DNA of 64,000 nt from Oceanospirillum sanctuarii. Its GTDB lineage: Bacteria > Pseudomonadota > Gammaproteobacteria > Pseudomonadales > Halomonadaceae. The stretch is taken from positions 558,001-622,000 of the forward strand of contig NZ_MTBA01000004.1 of NCBI RefSeq assembly GCF_002150805.1. Direction: 5' to 3'. The position numbers and the translations under genes were made by a program. Below the pieces are notes generated by a model. The model was not told the DNA's origin. It made no database searches and saw only the letters and a program-made list of their open reading frames with translations. Every line of letters starts with the position of its first letter. Position 1 is the stretch's first letter. Shown piece by piece: positions 46,914-60,439 of this stretch.

Positions 46914-48128
46914 TTAGCTACGGTAGTCCGCGTTGATGCTGACGTAGTCATGGGAAAGATCTGTTGTCCAAACCGTTTCCGAAACATCACCTCGAGCCAG
47001 ATCGATACGGATTGCGATGTTTTCTTTAGCCATCACTGCCGCACCAGCTTCCTCTGTGTAAGCTGAACAGCGGCCACCATTTTCAACAATCTGCTCGTCA
47101 CCCAGCCAGATATTGATCTTATCAACATCCAGCTGCTCAACATTCGCACGACCTACTGCAGCCAGAATACGACCCCAGTTAGCGTCACTGGCAAACAGCG
47201 CTGTTTTAACCAGAGGTGAATGGGCAACCGTGAAGGCCACATCAAGTGCTTCTTCATCATTGCCAGCGTGGGTCACTGTGATCTCTACAAACTTGGTTGC
47301 ACCTTCACCATCTTTAACAATGGCATGTGCCAGAGGCTGTGCCACGCTATCCAACGCTTGCTGGAAAGCTTCAACAGCTGCAGCATCATCCGCTTTGATT
47401 TCAGCGGATGCGCCAGTAGCAACCAGCATACAAGCATCGTTAGTCGAGGTATCGCTATCAATGGTAATACGGTTGAAAGAGCGATTCGTCGTAGTCGTCA
47501 ACATCTGCTGAAGCAGCGCCTGATCAATCTTAGCATCCGTTGCAATATAGCCCAGCATGGTCGCCATATTCGGCTTAATCATACCGGAGCCTTTAGAGAT
47601 ACCGCTGATTTTGACGGTCTGGCCATTGATCTCGACAGTCGCAACAGCACCCTTAGGACGCGTATCCGTTGTCAGGATACCTTCTGCAGCCAAGGCCCAG
47701 TTATCTTCCGCCAGATTAGCAATCGCATCGGACAGCACCGCTTCAATTTTCTCAACCGGCAGAGGCTCACCAATCACACCAGTAGAAAATGGCAGCACTT
47801 CGAAATCCTGTACGCCTGCCTTTTCGGCCAGAGCAGAACAGCAACGAGTAGCATTTACCAAGCCGGAAGGGCCAGTCCCTGCATTCGCATTGCCAGTATT
47901 AACCAGAAAGTATCGTGGCGTCGCTTTCTCCAGATGCTTTTTAGCAACCTGTACAGGAGCTGCACAGAAAGCATTTTTGGTGAAAACGCTGGCGACAGTA
48001 GCACCTGCAGGACATTCAATAACCACAACATCTTTGCGGCCGGGCTTTTTAATGCCCGCACTGGCTACGCCTAAACGTACACCAGAGATGATGTTAAATA
48101 CCGGCAATTCCGATGGGCCAACAGCCAT
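46914..48128 (-). CDS. argJ: Glutamate N-acetyltransferase / amino-acid acetyltransferase ArgJ
   Basis: Recycles the acetyl group in arginine synthesis by moving it from N-acetylornithine to glutamate. The 404-residue precursor cleaves itself before the nucleophilic threonine in NMATMLGY to give two chains; the KGSGMIKPN stretch just before and the NTGNANAGTG oxyanion region fit. The C-terminal DLSHDYVSINADYRS is typical. The ATG at 48128 (MAVGPSEL) has GAGGAG upstream; a TTG at 48143 overlaps that site. It starts 74 bases after secA, with no clear terminator between. Confidence 0.96.
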   Translation of the reverse strand: MAVGPSELPVFNIISGVRLGVASAGIKKPGRKDVVVIECPAGATVASVFTKNAFCAAPVQVAKKHLEKATPRYFLVNTGNANAGTGPSGLVNATRCCSALAEKAGVQDFEVLPFSTGVIGEPLPVEKIEAVLSDAIANLAEDNWALAAEGILTTDTRPKGAVATVEINGQTVKISGISKGSGMIKPNMATMLGYIATDAKIDQALLQQMLTTTTNRSFNRITIDSDTSTNDACMLVATGASAEIKADDAAAVEAFQQALDSVAQPLAHAIVKDGEGATKFVEITVTHAGNDEEALDVAFTVAHSPLVKTALFASDANWGRILAAVGRANVEQLDVDKINIWLGDEQIVENGGRCSAYTEEAGAAVMAKENIAIRIDLARGDVSETVWTTDLSHDYVSINADYRS

Positions 48129-48202
48129 GACCACACTCCTCAATTCACAAATGTCGACTTGATCGCGACAACTAATAACGCACCATAATCAAAGCAATGA
48201 GG

Positions 48203-50917
48203 TTAGCTTAGCTTTCCGTGACACTGCTTGAATTTTTTGCCTGAACCGCATGGGCAAGGCTCGTTACGGCCAACTTTACGGCCTTCACGCACAAAAGGTT
48301 GAGCTGCATTTTCATCTTGCTCAGTAGATGTGTCTTCAGAGCCCATTGCACTGCTTTCAGCATGCTGGTATTGATAAGCCTGCTCCGCCTGAGCTTCACG
48401 ACGACGACGCTCCATCTCTTCAACATCAGATTCCTGCTGAACCTGAACATGACTCAGAATACGGATCGCATCGTGCTTGATATTACCCAGCATATCCTGG
48501 AACAGTTCAAAAGATTCTCGCTTATATTCCTGTTTCGGGTTCTTCTGAGCATAACCTCGCAGGTGAATACCCTGACGCAGGTGGTCCATCGCAGCCAGGT
48601 GCTCTTTCCAGCGGGTATCCAGAACCTGCAGCAGAACCTGCTTCTCGAACTGACGAATGGTACCTTCACCAACGTGAGCTTCTTTAGCCCGATACACGTT
48701 GGTCAGTTCTTCCAGAATCTTCTCACGCAGGCTGTCTTCAAACAGCTGCTGGTCTTCATCCAGCCATTGCTGGATCGGCAGACGCAGTGCGAACTCAGCT
48801 TCCAGGTGCGACTCAAGTCCAGCGACATCCCACTGTTCAGGCATACTCTGAGGCGGGATAAAGGTGCTGATCGCATCATTAAGTACGTCACTGCGGATAG
48901 AATCAATAATCTCAGCGATCGATTCACTTTTCAGTACTTCTTCACGCTGCTGATAAACAACAGTACGCTGATCGTTCGCGACATCATCGTATTCAAGCAG
49001 CTGCTTACGAATATCGAAGTTACGGCCTTCAACTTTGCGCTGGGCTTTTTCAATCGCGTTGGTCACCATGCGGTGCTCAATAGCTTCGCCATTTTCCATA
49101 CCCAGAGCCTGCATGAAACCACGCACTCGCTCAGAGGCAAACAGACGCATCAGGTCATCTTCAAGCGACAGGAAGAAACGGGTAGAGCCCGGGTCACCCT
49201 GTCGTCCGGAACGACCACGCAACTGGTTGTCGATACGACGGGATTCATGACGCTCAGAGCCGATCACATGTAGACCACCGGCATCCAGAACAGCATCGTG
49301 ACGCTGTTTCCATTCAGTTTTGATCTTATCGATCTGCTCCTGAGACGGGGAATCCAGCTGCTCGATCTCATTTTCCCAACTACCGCCCAGCACGATATCA
49401 GTACCACGGCCAGCCATGTTGGTAGCGATGGTTACAGCACCCGGACGACCTGCCTGAGCAATGATGTGGGCTTCTTTATCGTGTTGCTTAGCGTTCAGTA
49501 CGTTGTGCTTCACACCAGCCTTTGTCAGCAAGCGACTCAGATACTCAGATGCTTCAATGGATGCAGTACCCACCAGAACGGGACGCTGACGCTCAACTTC
49601 ATACTTCACATCTTTGATGATGGCGTTGAACTTCTCTTCCATAGTCAGGAAGATCAGGTCATTCAAATCCTGACGCAGAATCTCTTTATTAGTCGGAATA
49701 ACGACAACATCCAGACTATAGATTTGACGGAATTCGAATGCTTCTGTATCTGCAGTACCTGTCATACCAGACAGTTTGTCATACAGACGGAAGTAGTTCT
49801 GGAAGGTGGTTGAAGCCAGAGTCTGACTCTCGTTCTGGATAGTCACACCTTCACGAGCTTCCACCGCCTGATGCAGGCCTTCAGACCAGCGACGGCCGGG
49901 CATAGTACGACCGGTATGCTCATCAACGATAACAATTTCATTATCCTGCACGATGTAATGCACATCACGCTGGAACAAAGTATGGGCACGCAGACCCGCG
50001 TTGATGTGATGCAGAAGTCCCAGGTTCGCAGGCGCATAAAGGCTTTCACCCTCAGGCAGCAGACCTTTCTCAATCAGCAGGTCTTCAACAAACTGGTGAC
50101 CATCTTCTGTCAGCTCGACAGAACGGTGCTTCTCATCCTTGGTAAAGTGGCCTTCACCACCTTCTTCAACGCATTCCTGCAGCTTTGGAATCAGCTCATT
50201 GATTGTACGATACATCTCAGAGCTGTCTTCAACAGCACCGGAAATAATAAGCGGTGTACGTGCTTCATCGATCAGGATGGAGTCAACTTCATCGACAACA
50301 GCAAAGTGCAGTTCGCGCTGAACACGATCCTCGAGACTGAACGCCATGTTGTCACGCAGGTAATCGAAACCAAATTCGTTGTTGGTGCCATAAGTGATAT
50401 CACAGGCGTAAGCACCGCGTTTCTGTTCAGGCGTCATACCCGGCACAGAAACACCAACAGTCAGTCCCAAAAATTCATATAGCGGACGCATCCATTCAGC
50501 ATCACGACGAGCCAGGTAATCGTTCACAGTAACAACGTGAACACCTTTACCCGGCAGGGCATTCAGGTATACAGCCAGAGTCGCTACCAGTGTTTTACCT
50601 TCACCGGTACGCATTTCAGCGATCTTACCGGAATTCAGAGCCATGCCACCGATCAACTGAACATCAAAGTGACGCATTCTCATAACACGGGAACTGGCTT
50701 CACGGCAGACCGCAAAGGCTTCAGGAAGGAGAGAGTCTACGTTTTCGCCATTTTCAAGACGTTGGCGGAATTCTGGAGTTTTAGCCTGTAGCGCTTCATC
50801 AGTGAGGGATTTGATCTGATCTTCAAGACTGTTAATAACATTAACTGTCTTTCTCAACCGCTTCAGTTCACGGTCATTCTTACTGCCGATAATTTTTTTT
50901 AATAGTGATGCAACCAT
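48203..50917 (-). CDS. secA: Preprotein translocase ATPase SecA
   Basis: Motor ATPase that pushes unfolded proteins through SecYEG. The 904 residues contain Walker [15 protein letters not shown], the DEAD-like [14 protein letters not shown], the second motor domain with [13 protein letters not shown] and [10 protein letters not shown], and the C-terminal zinc/SecB site [14 protein letters not shown]. Length matches E. coli (901). In E. coli the regulator secM precedes secA; here the upstream gene is an M23 peptidase followed by a terminator, and no SecM-like arrest peptide was seen. Confidence 0.99.
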   Translation of the reverse strand: MVASLLKKIIGSKNDRELKRLRKTVNVINSLEDQIKSLTDEALQAKTPEFRQRLENGENVDSLLPEAFAVCREASSRVMRMRHFDVQLIGGMALNSGKIAEMRTGEGKTLVATLAVYLNALPGKGVHVVTVNDYLARRDAEWMRPLYEFLGLTVGVSVPGMTPEQKRGAYACDITYGTNNEFGFDYLRDNMAFSLEDRVQRELHFAVVDEVDSILIDEARTPLIISGAVEDSSEMYRTINELIPKLQECVEEGGEGHFTKDEKHRSVELTEDGHQFVEDLLIEKGLLPEGESLYAPANLGLLHHINAGLRAHTLFQRDVHYIVQDNEIVIVDEHTGRTMPGRRWSEGLHQAVEAREGVTIQNESQTLASTTFQNYFRLYDKLSGMTGTADTEAFEFRQIYSLDVVVIPTNKEILRQDLNDLIFLTMEEKFNAIIKDVKYEVERQRPVLVGTASIEASEYLSRLLTKAGVKHNVLNAKQHDKEAHIIAQAGRPGAVTIATNMAGRGTDIVLGGSWENEIEQLDSPSQEQIDKIKTEWKQRHDAVLDAGGLHVIGSERHESRRIDNQLRGRSGRQGDPGSTRFFLSLEDDLMRLFASERVRGFMQALGMENGEAIEHRMVTNAIEKAQRKVEGRNFDIRKQLLEYDDVANDQRTVVYQQREEVLKSESIAEIIDSIRSDVLNDAISTFIPPQSMPEQWDVAGLESHLEAEFALRLPIQQWLDEDQQLFEDSLREKILEELTNVYRAKEAHVGEGTIRQFEKQVLLQVLDTRWKEHLAAMDHLRQGIHLRGYAQKNPKQEYKRESFELFQDMLGNIKHDAIRILSHVQVQQESDVEEMERRRREAQAEQAYQYQHAESSAMGSEDTSTEQDENAAQPFVREGRKVGRNEPCPCGSGKKFKQCHGKLS

Positions 50918-50965
50918 GTTCTTTCTTCAGCTTTGAGAACGCATAAGAGCGTTAAGGCACGGAAA

Positions 50966-51013
50966 AATAAAAAAATTCTGCCCGCATAGTAACACGTACT
51001 TATGCGGGCAGAA
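50966..51013 (-). terminator. Terminator between the M23 peptidase gene and secA
   Basis: TTCTGCCCGCATA (50975-50987) pairs perfectly with TATGCGGGCAGAA (51001-51013). On the minus strand it is followed by a seven-T run (TTTTTTTATTTTT), a strong terminator upstream of secA. Confidence 0.92.
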
Positions 51014-51030
51014 ATGATTCAAGGCGGGGT

Positions 51031-51960
51031 TTATCGACTGGCGCGATAAATAAACTTGGCAGGGTCCATGGAACGCCCCCTGTGCCGAACTTCGTAATGG
51101 ACATGAGGGCCGGTTGATCGTCCACTACTTCCCATCAGCGAAAGAACCTGTCCTTTACTGACAATATCACCGGGCTTAACTAGAGCTTTTTTGTTGTGTG
51201 CGTAACGGGTGGTGTAACCATCACCGTGATCAATTTCAACCAGAAGACCGTAACCGTAACGAGGACCTGCCCAAGTCACAACACCAGCAGCAACAGCGAT
51301 AACATCTGAGCCATCTTTACCGGCAAAGTCGACGCCTTCGTGCCACGCGATTCGACCTGTAAATGGGTCGGTACGCTTGCCATATTTAGAGGACAACCAA
51401 CCTTTTTTGATAGGGCGACCAGCAATAAAGACGTCATCCTGAATCTTACGGCTACCCAGAAGTGATTCGATAACCTGTAGCTGTTGCTCACGATCATCAA
51501 TAGTGCGAGCCAGTTCATCGATAGTAGATACAAAGTCATCTACTTCAACACTAACGCCCATCTCCATAGCTTCCGGACCACCAACGGGTGGAGTTCGATC
51601 AAAATCAAACTCGCCCTCTTCAAGATCTGCTATATGGGTCAGGCGTTTACCAAGAGCGTCAAGGCGAACCAAACGCGCCTGAAGCTCTGCAATACGAACC
51701 GTCAGGGCATCAAGTTGCTCCTGAGAGTTACGACGCAGAACATCGATATCTTCTTTCTGCTGACGAATATCATCCAGCCATTCCTGAGCTGACTCTTCTG
51801 TCAGTAACGGAGACTCGTCATTCAGAGCCAAATACAAGCCAACGCCACCAATAGTAAGTGGTACAGCAATGAATACCGTCAGTAAAAGCCCCATCATCCA
51901 ACCAGGGATGTGTAGGTTTTTAGACGCTGAATGGCTATCATTGAAAATTACGATATTCAT
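51031..51960 (-). CDS. M23 family peptidoglycan metallopeptidase (membrane-anchored)
   Basis: LytM/M23 endopeptidase-like protein of 309 residues. An N-terminal membrane anchor (about residues 22-45, GLLLTVFIAVPLTIGGVGLYL) is followed by a periplasmic coiled coil (about 55-160) and the M23 domain (about 195-300). The zinc ligands are intact: H in AWHEGVDF with its Asp, and HVH in TGPHVHYEV, so it is predicted to be active against peptidoglycan cross-links. It sits beside secA and the division cluster. The ATG at 51960 follows AAGG; an adjacent in-frame TTG is discounted. Confidence 0.92.
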   Translation of the reverse strand: MNIVIFNDSHSASKNLHIPGWMMGLLLTVFIAVPLTIGGVGLYLALNDESPLLTEESAQEWLDDIRQQKEDIDVLRRNSQEQLDALTVRIAELQARLVRLDALGKRLTHIADLEEGEFDFDRTPPVGGPEAMEMGVSVEVDDFVSTIDELARTIDDREQQLQVIESLLGSRKIQDDVFIAGRPIKKGWLSSKYGKRTDPFTGRIAWHEGVDFAGKDGSDVIAVAAGVVTWAGPRYGYGLLVEIDHGDGYTTRYAHNKKALVKPGDIVSKGQVLSLMGSSGRSTGPHVHYEVRHRGRSMDPAKFIYRASR

Positions 51961-52027
51961 CAAACCAACCTTTACTATTTCCGTATACTAAATACTTTTT
52001 TACTTGACCCATTAACAGGCACAGTAT

Positions 52028-52486
52028 ATGCGATCACACCGCTCGACAAAACGCCTTAATGAGATTATTAACAAAGAAAATACCTTACTGGCAAAGCTGT
52101 TTCACAAAGCAGATGTTCTGCAACAGTTAGATACAGATATTACCTCTCTTTTGCCAACAACCTTTGCCGGAAAAGCCAAAGTGGCAAACATTAACCGACG
52201 GGAAGTCATTATCCACATCACAACGGCAGCTTTATTGACCAGACTCAGGCTTCAGCAGAGACAAGTGATGCAAAAAATAAACCAACGCTTCTCCTGGGCT
52301 CAGATCGAAAAAGTAACCATTAAAGTACGGCCTGAAAAAATTCAAAAAGAAGCGCTAGTCAGGCCAAAGCCAAACCGCTCAGAACAGATCGCATTAGAGG
52401 TTGAGCTGGCCGCAGAACAATGCAGCGATATCTCACTAAAAGAGAGCCTCAGCAAGCTCGCCAGCCACATACGTAAGCCCGGGTAA
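52028..52486 (+). CDS. dciA: DciA-like protein (DUF721)
   Basis: Short basic protein with an N-terminal DUF721 domain (about residues 15-100), the family of DciA, which helps load the replicative helicase DnaB in bacteria that lack DnaC. The 152 residues show the usual pattern of a helical start (LNEIINKENTLLAKLFHKA), a KH-like core with VANINRREVIIHITTAALLTRLR, and a polar, basic C-terminal part. It is divergent from the M23 peptidase gene and faces lpxC, the position of DUF721 genes in Pseudomonas. Assignment is by domain pattern and location. Confidence 0.8.
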   Translation: MRSHRSTKRLNEIINKENTLLAKLFHKADVLQQLDTDITSLLPTTFAGKAKVANINRREVIIHITTAALLTRLRLQQRQVMQKINQRFSWAQIEKVTIKVRPEKIQKEALVRPKPNRSEQIALEVELAAEQCSDISLKESLSKLASHIRKPG

Positions 52487-52514
52487 AAGTTTATTACATC
52501 AAATCACAGGCATA

Positions 52515-52542
52515 AAAAAACCTCCTGATCAGGAGGTTTTTT
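52515..52542. terminator. Bidirectional terminator between dciA and lpxC
   Basis: A palindrome AAAAAACCTCCT-GATC-AGGAGGTTTTTT (two 12-base arms) with T runs on both strands; serves the two converging genes. Confidence 0.93.
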
Positions 52543-52556
52543 ATTAGAGCAACAAA

Positions 52557-53468
52557 TCAAACTGCGGCTGCAGGCTTCATATAAGAAATCGGGGACTTCT
52601 CAGACTCTTCAAAAGTCACTACATCATAGCAGTCTTCATTCATCAGCAACTCACGAAGCAGCTTGTTGTTCAAGCCATGCCCCGATTTTATGCCTTTAAA
52701 CTCACCGACCAAACCATAACCAAGCAAGTAAAGATCACCAATGGCATCCAGAACCTTGTGACGCACAAACTCATCTTCGTAGCGCAAACCATCTTCATTA
52801 AGAATACTGTATTCATCAACAACGATAGCGTTATCCATGCTGCCGCCTAACGCCAGATTCTTAGATCGAAGAAATTCAATATCCTGCATAAAACCAAAAG
52901 TACGCGCACGACTCACTTCTTTTACAAAGGAAGTGCTTGAAAAGTCGATAGAGATATCCTGACGCTGAGAAGCAAATACCGGATGGTCGAAGTCAATTGC
53001 AAAAGAAACCTTAAAGCCATCGTAAGGCACAAAAGAGGCACTCTTGTCGCCCTCATCAACAACTACCGGCTTCTTAATGCGAATAAACTTCTTCGCCGCT
53101 TCCTGCTCCTGAATTCCTGCAGATTGAACCAGAAATACGAAAGGGCCAGAACTACCATCCATGATAGGTACTTCCGGAGCGCTTACTTCAACATAAAGGT
53201 TATCGATCCCCAAACCAGCCAATGCAGAAAGCAGGTGTTCAATAGTACCGACTTTGACATCGCCATTAGAGATCGTCGTCGACATTGTCGTTTCACTAAC
53301 ATTTGTCGCCGTAGCCTGAATTTCAACCACAGGGTCTAAGTCAGTGCGTCGAAACACGATACCTGTATCAACAGCGGCAGGGCGTAAAGTCAGATAAACC
53401 TTTTCACCGGAGTGAAGACCAACACCAGTTGCCCGAATTGTATTTTTAAGTGTCCGCTGTCTAATCAT
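52557..53468 (-). CDS. lpxC: UDP-3-O-acyl-N-acetylglucosamine deacetylase LpxC
   Basis: Zinc deacetylase that commits UDP-GlcNAc lipid to lipid A synthesis. From the ATG at 53468 ([10 protein letters not shown]) it is 303 residues, the family length. The zinc and catalytic residues lie in [18 protein letters not shown] and [10 protein letters not shown], and the Lys/His passage loop is present. In-frame starts upstream to 53537 give an N-terminus unlike the family. Its C-terminus (AAAV) is hydrophobic, consistent with FtsH-mediated turnover guided by LapB, which is also encoded in this window (10044). It is last of the division cluster. Confidence 0.97.
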   Translation of the reverse strand: MIRQRTLKNTIRATGVGLHSGEKVYLTLRPAAVDTGIVFRRTDLDPVVEIQATATNVSETTMSTTISNGDVKVGTIEHLLSALAGLGIDNLYVEVSAPEVPIMDGSSGPFVFLVQSAGIQEQEAAKKFIRIKKPVVVDEGDKSASFVPYDGFKVSFAIDFDHPVFASQRQDISIDFSSTSFVKEVSRARTFGFMQDIEFLRSKNLALGGSMDNAIVVDEYSILNEDGLRYEDEFVRHKVLDAIGDLYLLGYGLVGEFKGIKSGHGLNNKLLRELLMNEDCYDVVTFEESEKSPISYMKPAAAV

Positions 53469-53612
53469 GCTTTTAACTGTCATCTTCTGGGTGAGAAATT
53501 GCTGACATTTTAACAGAAAGCTGCACATACTAACCACAAGCTTTGTTGCAGTTTTGTGCAGCTTTTGTCACAAATCGACTAAAAAATTAATTACAGCCAT
53601 CGCTAAATTAAA

Positions 53613-54785
53613 TTAATCGGCTTGTCGGCGCAGGAATGCAGGAATATCCAGATAATCCATATCAGACTTGTTCTCAGCCTGTTTTTTTACTGCTGCTGCA
53701 TCCTGACCTTTACGATTAATGGCAGGCTGACGATCCAGCTTAGTATAGTCAACAGGAGCTCCTGACTGAGGCTTAGCCGTAGTAGTCGTTACAGCTGGTT
53801 TAGAAGCCTGTGTAACACGATCCTGCTCAAGGCCAGCAGCAACAACAGTTACCTTAACCTCATCACTGGTATCCATCTCAGGATCAATAGAAGTACCAAT
53901 CACAACGGTTGAGTGCTCAGATGAGAACTCATCCAGAAGGTCACCAACTGCTGTAAACTCACCAATAGAGAAGTCAGCTCCAGCCGAAATATTTACCAGA
54001 ATACCTCGAGCATCACGCAGATCGATGTCTTCAAGCAGCGGACTACGAATAGCCTTCTCAGTCGCCTCAATCGCACGATTTTCACCACTGGAAGTACCAG
54101 TCCCCATCATCGCCATGCCTTTTTCAGACATAACAGTTCGAACATCAGCAAAGTCGACGTTGATCATACCTGGACGGGTAATCAGGTCAGCAATACCCTG
54201 AACAGCACCTAAGAGCACATTGTTTGCCTCACCAAAGGCCTGTAACAGACTGGTATTTTTGCCTAGGGCAGTCAGGAGCTTCTCATTGGGAATAGTAATC
54301 AGTGAGTCAACATGCTCCGACAATGCCTGAATTCCCTGATCCGCAATCGCCATACGCTTACGGCCTTCAAACGGGAATGGCTTGGTAACAACAGCCACAG
54401 TCAGAATACCTAGCTCACGAGCCACCTCTGCGATAACAGGTGCACCACCAGTACCGGTACCCCCACCCATGCCCGCAGCAATAAAGACCATATCAGATCC
54501 GTTCAAAAGCTCTGCAATACGCTCACGATCTTCAAGAGCTGCCTGACGGCCTACCTCAGGATTAGCACCTGCCCCCAGACCTTTAGTCAGCTCACTACCC
54601 AGCTGCAGAATACTTTTAGCTTCAACTTTCTTCAGAGCCTGAGCATCTGTATTGGCAACAATAAAGTCCACGCCTTCAACATTGTGTCGAAGCATGTGCG
54701 TTACTGCGTTACCACCACCGCCACCAACACCAACTACTTTGATGACAGCATTGGCGTTTGCTGCATTATCTAAAATCTCGAACAT
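53613..54785 (-). CDS. ftsZ: Cell division GTPase FtsZ
   Basis: Tubulin-like GTPase that forms the division ring. The 390 residues have the N-terminal VVGVGGGGGNAVTHM, the GTP signature GGGTGTGGAP, the T7 synergy loop (NVDFADVRTV), a Ser/Thr/Gln linker and the conserved C-terminal peptide LDIPAFLRRQAD that binds FtsA and ZipA. It starts 35 bases after ftsA. Confidence 0.99.
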   Translation of the reverse strand: MFEILDNAANANAVIKVVGVGGGGGNAVTHMLRHNVEGVDFIVANTDAQALKKVEAKSILQLGSELTKGLGAGANPEVGRQAALEDRERIAELLNGSDMVFIAAGMGGGTGTGGAPVIAEVARELGILTVAVVTKPFPFEGRKRMAIADQGIQALSEHVDSLITIPNEKLLTALGKNTSLLQAFGEANNVLLGAVQGIADLITRPGMINVDFADVRTVMSEKGMAMMGTGTSSGENRAIEATEKAIRSPLLEDIDLRDARGILVNISAGADFSIGEFTAVGDLLDEFSSEHSTVVIGTSIDPEMDTSDEVKVTVVAAGLEQDRVTQASKPAVTTTTAKPQSGAPVDYTKLDRQPAINRKGQDAAAVKKQAENKSDMDYLDIPAFLRRQAD

Positions 54786-54820
54786 ATCTCAGTCTCCTCA
54801 AACGCACTTAACGCAGCTCA

Positions 54821-56092
54821 TCAGAAGTTGCCCTTAAACCAGCCTCTGATTTTATCAACGATGCTTGTATCATCAGCCTGCACAGATGACTGCTCCTCGA
54901 CATAGGTTGCTCGGGATGACGCTGTAGCCCCCGTATTCTCCAACCCATATACCAGCAGCCCAACACCCGTCGAATAGATCGGGTTCCCTACAACATCTGA
55001 TAATCCCTTGATGTTATTCGGCGAAGCGACCCGCACCTGCATGTGGAAGATCTCTTCAGCAAGCTGAACGACTCCTTCCATTTTAGAAGTCCCACCAGTC
55101 AGAACGATACCGGCAGGGATCAGGTCTTCATACCCACTGCGACGAATCTCATCCAGAACCAGATTAAACAGCTCTTCATAACGAGGTTCTACCACCTCAG
55201 CCAGACGCTGTCTTGATAACTCCTGCGGGGCACGTTCACCGACACTGGGCACCTGAAATACATGATCTTCACTCGCCAGCTGCGTTAATGCGCACGCATA
55301 TTTTATTTTAATCTCTTCCGCATTCTGCGTCGGCGTACGCAACGCCATCGCAATATCATTCGTGACCTGATCACCAGCAATCGGAATCACAGAGGTGTGC
55401 TTGATAGCACCTTCAGTGAAGATAGCGATATCCGTGGTCCCGCCGCCGATATCAACCAAACACACACCTAAATCACGCTCATCCTCATTCAGAACAGCGT
55501 AGCTGGACGCTAGCTGCTCAAGGATGACGCCATCCACTTCCAGACCACAGCGAGCAACGCATTTAACGATATTCTGAATAGCGTTAACTGCTGCAGTAAC
55601 CAGATGAACCTGCACTTTAATTTCACGACCCGACATCCCCAGAGGCTCTTTTATGCCTTCATGAAGATCAATCGTGTATTCCTGAGGAATAACGTGGATA
55701 ATTTCCTGATCGGTCGTGATACGTGATGTTGCTTTTTCCCGTGCTGAACTGACAACACGATCAATATCGTCTTCTGTCACTTCCCGGTTAGATGTCGAAG
55801 CAACACCATCGGAATTCATACTGCGAATATGGCTACCAGCAATACCCACATATACCGAATGAATATTACAGCCTGCCATCAGCTCTGCTTCTTCAACAGC
55901 ACGCTGAATTGAGAGAACCGTGGATTCGATGTTGATCACAACACCTTTCTTCAAACCGCGGGAAGGATGAGAACCTATGCCTACAATTTCCACTTCGCCA
56001 TCTGGAGTCAGATGACCAACAATGGCAACGATTTTTGATGTTCCGATATCAAGCCCGACAACCATATTGTTGTTCGTCATATTTGCAGCCAT
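54821..56092 (-). CDS. ftsA: Cell division protein FtsA
   Basis: Actin-like protein that tethers FtsZ to the membrane. The 423 residues show the actin-fold phosphate loops (VGLDIGTSKIVAIVG and LVDIGGGTTDIAIF), the 1C domain in between, and a C-terminal amphipathic membrane-targeting helix (IRGWFKGNF). The ATG at 56092 adds four residues before a second ATG; either may be used. It precedes ftsZ in the cluster. Confidence 0.98.
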   Translation of the reverse strand: MAANMTNNNMVVGLDIGTSKIVAIVGHLTPDGEVEIVGIGSHPSRGLKKGVVINIESTVLSIQRAVEEAELMAGCNIHSVYVGIAGSHIRSMNSDGVASTSNREVTEDDIDRVVSSAREKATSRITTDQEIIHVIPQEYTIDLHEGIKEPLGMSGREIKVQVHLVTAAVNAIQNIVKCVARCGLEVDGVILEQLASSYAVLNEDERDLGVCLVDIGGGTTDIAIFTEGAIKHTSVIPIAGDQVTNDIAMALRTPTQNAEEIKIKYACALTQLASEDHVFQVPSVGERAPQELSRQRLAEVVEPRYEELFNLVLDEIRRSGYEDLIPAGIVLTGGTSKMEGVVQLAEEIFHMQVRVASPNNIKGLSDVVGNPIYSTGVGLLVYGLENTGATASSRATYVEEQSSVQADDTSIVDKIRGWFKGNF

Positions 56093-56176
56093 AAGCCGGG
56101 CATTCTCCTCAAAGCGTCAACGTAAACCATAAAATAAAACTAAAGAAATCCAGAGCTCTGCCGTAGATTATAAATT

Positions 56177-56875
56177 CTATTGCAACCATTCAACAGAAAA
56201 ACCGTTAGGATATCGCAGATCAATCAGGCGAACCTCTTCCCAACGGGCCTTCAGACTGGAATGTACGGCACTAATTCGTTCCAGTCGTTCAAACGTCTGT
56301 TCTTTTCCCAGCAACAACCATGGGCCATCCTCAATGTGGACAGACCATGCTCCGTGTCTTGCTAATGAAACAACATCCACACTGAGTTCTGAAACAAGAA
56401 GGCGTTCCCGCAACTTCTCATAAAACACCCAAACTTCTTTCTCACTTCCGGGTGGCCCGGCAAGTTTCGGTAAGTCACTGAAATCAGGGCGTGTAGCCGG
56501 AAAAAAGGCAACTAGATTAGAGTCAAGCAGGCCATTTTGCAACCAATTTGCAACGGGCTGTTTTTCCGTAACTGCAACCTCTATTTGCTCAGGCCAGACT
56601 CGCTTTACCTGAGCCTCTGCAACCCAAGGCAGTGACTCAACGCCTTTCTTGACTTCATTCATATCTGAAGCCAGAAAACCTGACGCCAAAGTGTCCGCTA
56701 AAACAAATTGCAGACGCTTTTTTTCCACATGATCAATTGTCCCTAAAACGCGAACACCATCAACCGGCCAGAAAAAAAGAGGCTGAATCAGCTTATATCC
56801 AGCTACCAGTAAAACAAATACTCCAGTTAATACAAGAGGGTTTAACCAATTGATACGCCCCGGCAAATTAAACAC
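56177..56875 (-). CDS. ftsQ: Cell division protein FtsQ
   Basis: Bitopic divisome protein. The 232 residues have a short cytoplasmic start, one membrane helix (about 13-32, NPLVLTGVFVLLVAGYKLI), a POTRA domain (about 38-105, DGVRVLGTIDHV) and the beta domain that binds FtsB. The start is a GTG at 56875 with GGAGG four bases upstream, a little close but the only candidate. It is 28 bases after ddlB; it is on the short side for the family but complete. Confidence 0.94.
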   Translation of the reverse strand: MFNLPGRINWLNPLVLTGVFVLLVAGYKLIQPLFFWPVDGVRVLGTIDHVEKKRLQFVLADTLASGFLASDMNEVKKGVESLPWVAEAQVKRVWPEQIEVAVTEKQPVANWLQNGLLDSNLVAFFPATRPDFSDLPKLAGPPGSEKEVWVFYEKLRERLLVSELSVDVVSLARHGAWSVHIEDGPWLLLGKEQTFERLERISAVHSSLKARWEEVRLIDLRYPNGFSVEWLQ

Positions 56876-56903
56876 ACAACCTCCGGCTTAATAAAAAGCG
56901 CAA

Positions 56904-59275
<2,372 letters not shown>

Positions 59276-59283
<8 letters not shown>

Positions 59284-60439
59284 AACTCTTCTCCAAACAC
59301 CCTTGAACGACCGCTTCAGTTGCAAGCGGACGCGCAACACGACGGGCATTCTTGCCCATCGCCAAAATTTTCTCCGGATCGCGGAACAGGGACTCCAGCG
59401 TCGTCGCCAGAGTCTCAGCATCCATCTCTTTTTGAGGCAGCAGAATACCTGCATCTGCCTCAACTAAAAAGCGTGCGTTTGCGGTTTGATGATCATCCAC
59501 CGCAATTGGCAAAGGCACCAAAACCGATGCCCGACCAGCAGCCGTCAGTTCTGAAACCGTTAAGGCACCGGCACGGCAGATCACAAGGTCCGCCCAGTCA
59601 AAAGCACCAGTCATATCATCAATAAATTCCTGCGTACGTGCCGTGACCTGCATCCGCTTATAGTTTTCTTCCGTCGCCTCAAGTTTATCCTTTCCGGACT
59701 GGTGCCAGATTTCAGGACGAATATCATCAGCTAAGTTAGCTATAGCCTCCGGCAGACGCTCATTAAAAACCTGAGCCCCCAGACTGCCACCTATCACCAG
59801 CAGTTTTACCGGAGCTTTAATCTCAGATTTGTCCGGAATCGACAACAGGCTTTCACGCACCGGATTACCGGTGACAACGGCTCCGCTTTGTTCTGTAAAG
59901 GCTTTCGGAAATGCCGCAAAGGTTTGTCGGGCAACTTTTGACAACCAGCGATTGGTCATCCCGGCCACAGCGTTTTGCTCATGGATGAAAACAGGGATCC
60001 CCAGCATACGCGCCGCAATTCCACCGGGGCCACTGGCAAAGCCACCCAGACCAACGACAAAATCCGGCTTGAAACTCCGCAAAATAGTAGCAGCTTGTTT
60101 AACCGCCTTCAGAATCAGAAAAGGCGCGACCAGCTTACGCACAATTCCTTTCCCACGAAGCCCAACTACATCAATATGATTCAGCTTGATACCCGCAGCA
60201 GGCACCAGACGGTTTTCGATCCCCTGAGGACTGCCCAGCCATTCAACGGCCAAACCTTCAGCGGCAAACCGTTCGGCTAAGGAAAGCGCCGGAATCACAT
60301 GACCTCCGGTTCCGCCAGCCATCAGCATGACGCGTTTACCACTGTAGCGCCCTGCTGTTAGCTCAGGCTTTACTGATGCGTTTTCTTCCGCCGCCATATC
60401 AGCACCTGAAGTTGGTTTATCGACTGTAACGCTGGACAT
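59276..60439 (-). CDS. murG: UDP-GlcNAc:lipid I transferase MurG
   Basis: Glycosyltransferase that makes lipid II at the inner face of the membrane. Motifs: [16 protein letters not shown] (first G-loop), [35 protein letters not shown] and [11 protein letters not shown]. From the ATG at 60439 it is 387 residues with about 35 residues before the Rossmann fold, longer than most MurG; the ATG at 60397 ([13 protein letters not shown] five bases upstream) shortens that to about 21 and is equally plausible. It overlaps ftsW by 23 bases at the longer start. Confidence 0.95.

Noticed and set aside
50918-51030. SecM-type arrest gene upstream of secA
   Set aside because: The spacer holds only a terminator and is too short; the upstream gene is an M23 peptidase.
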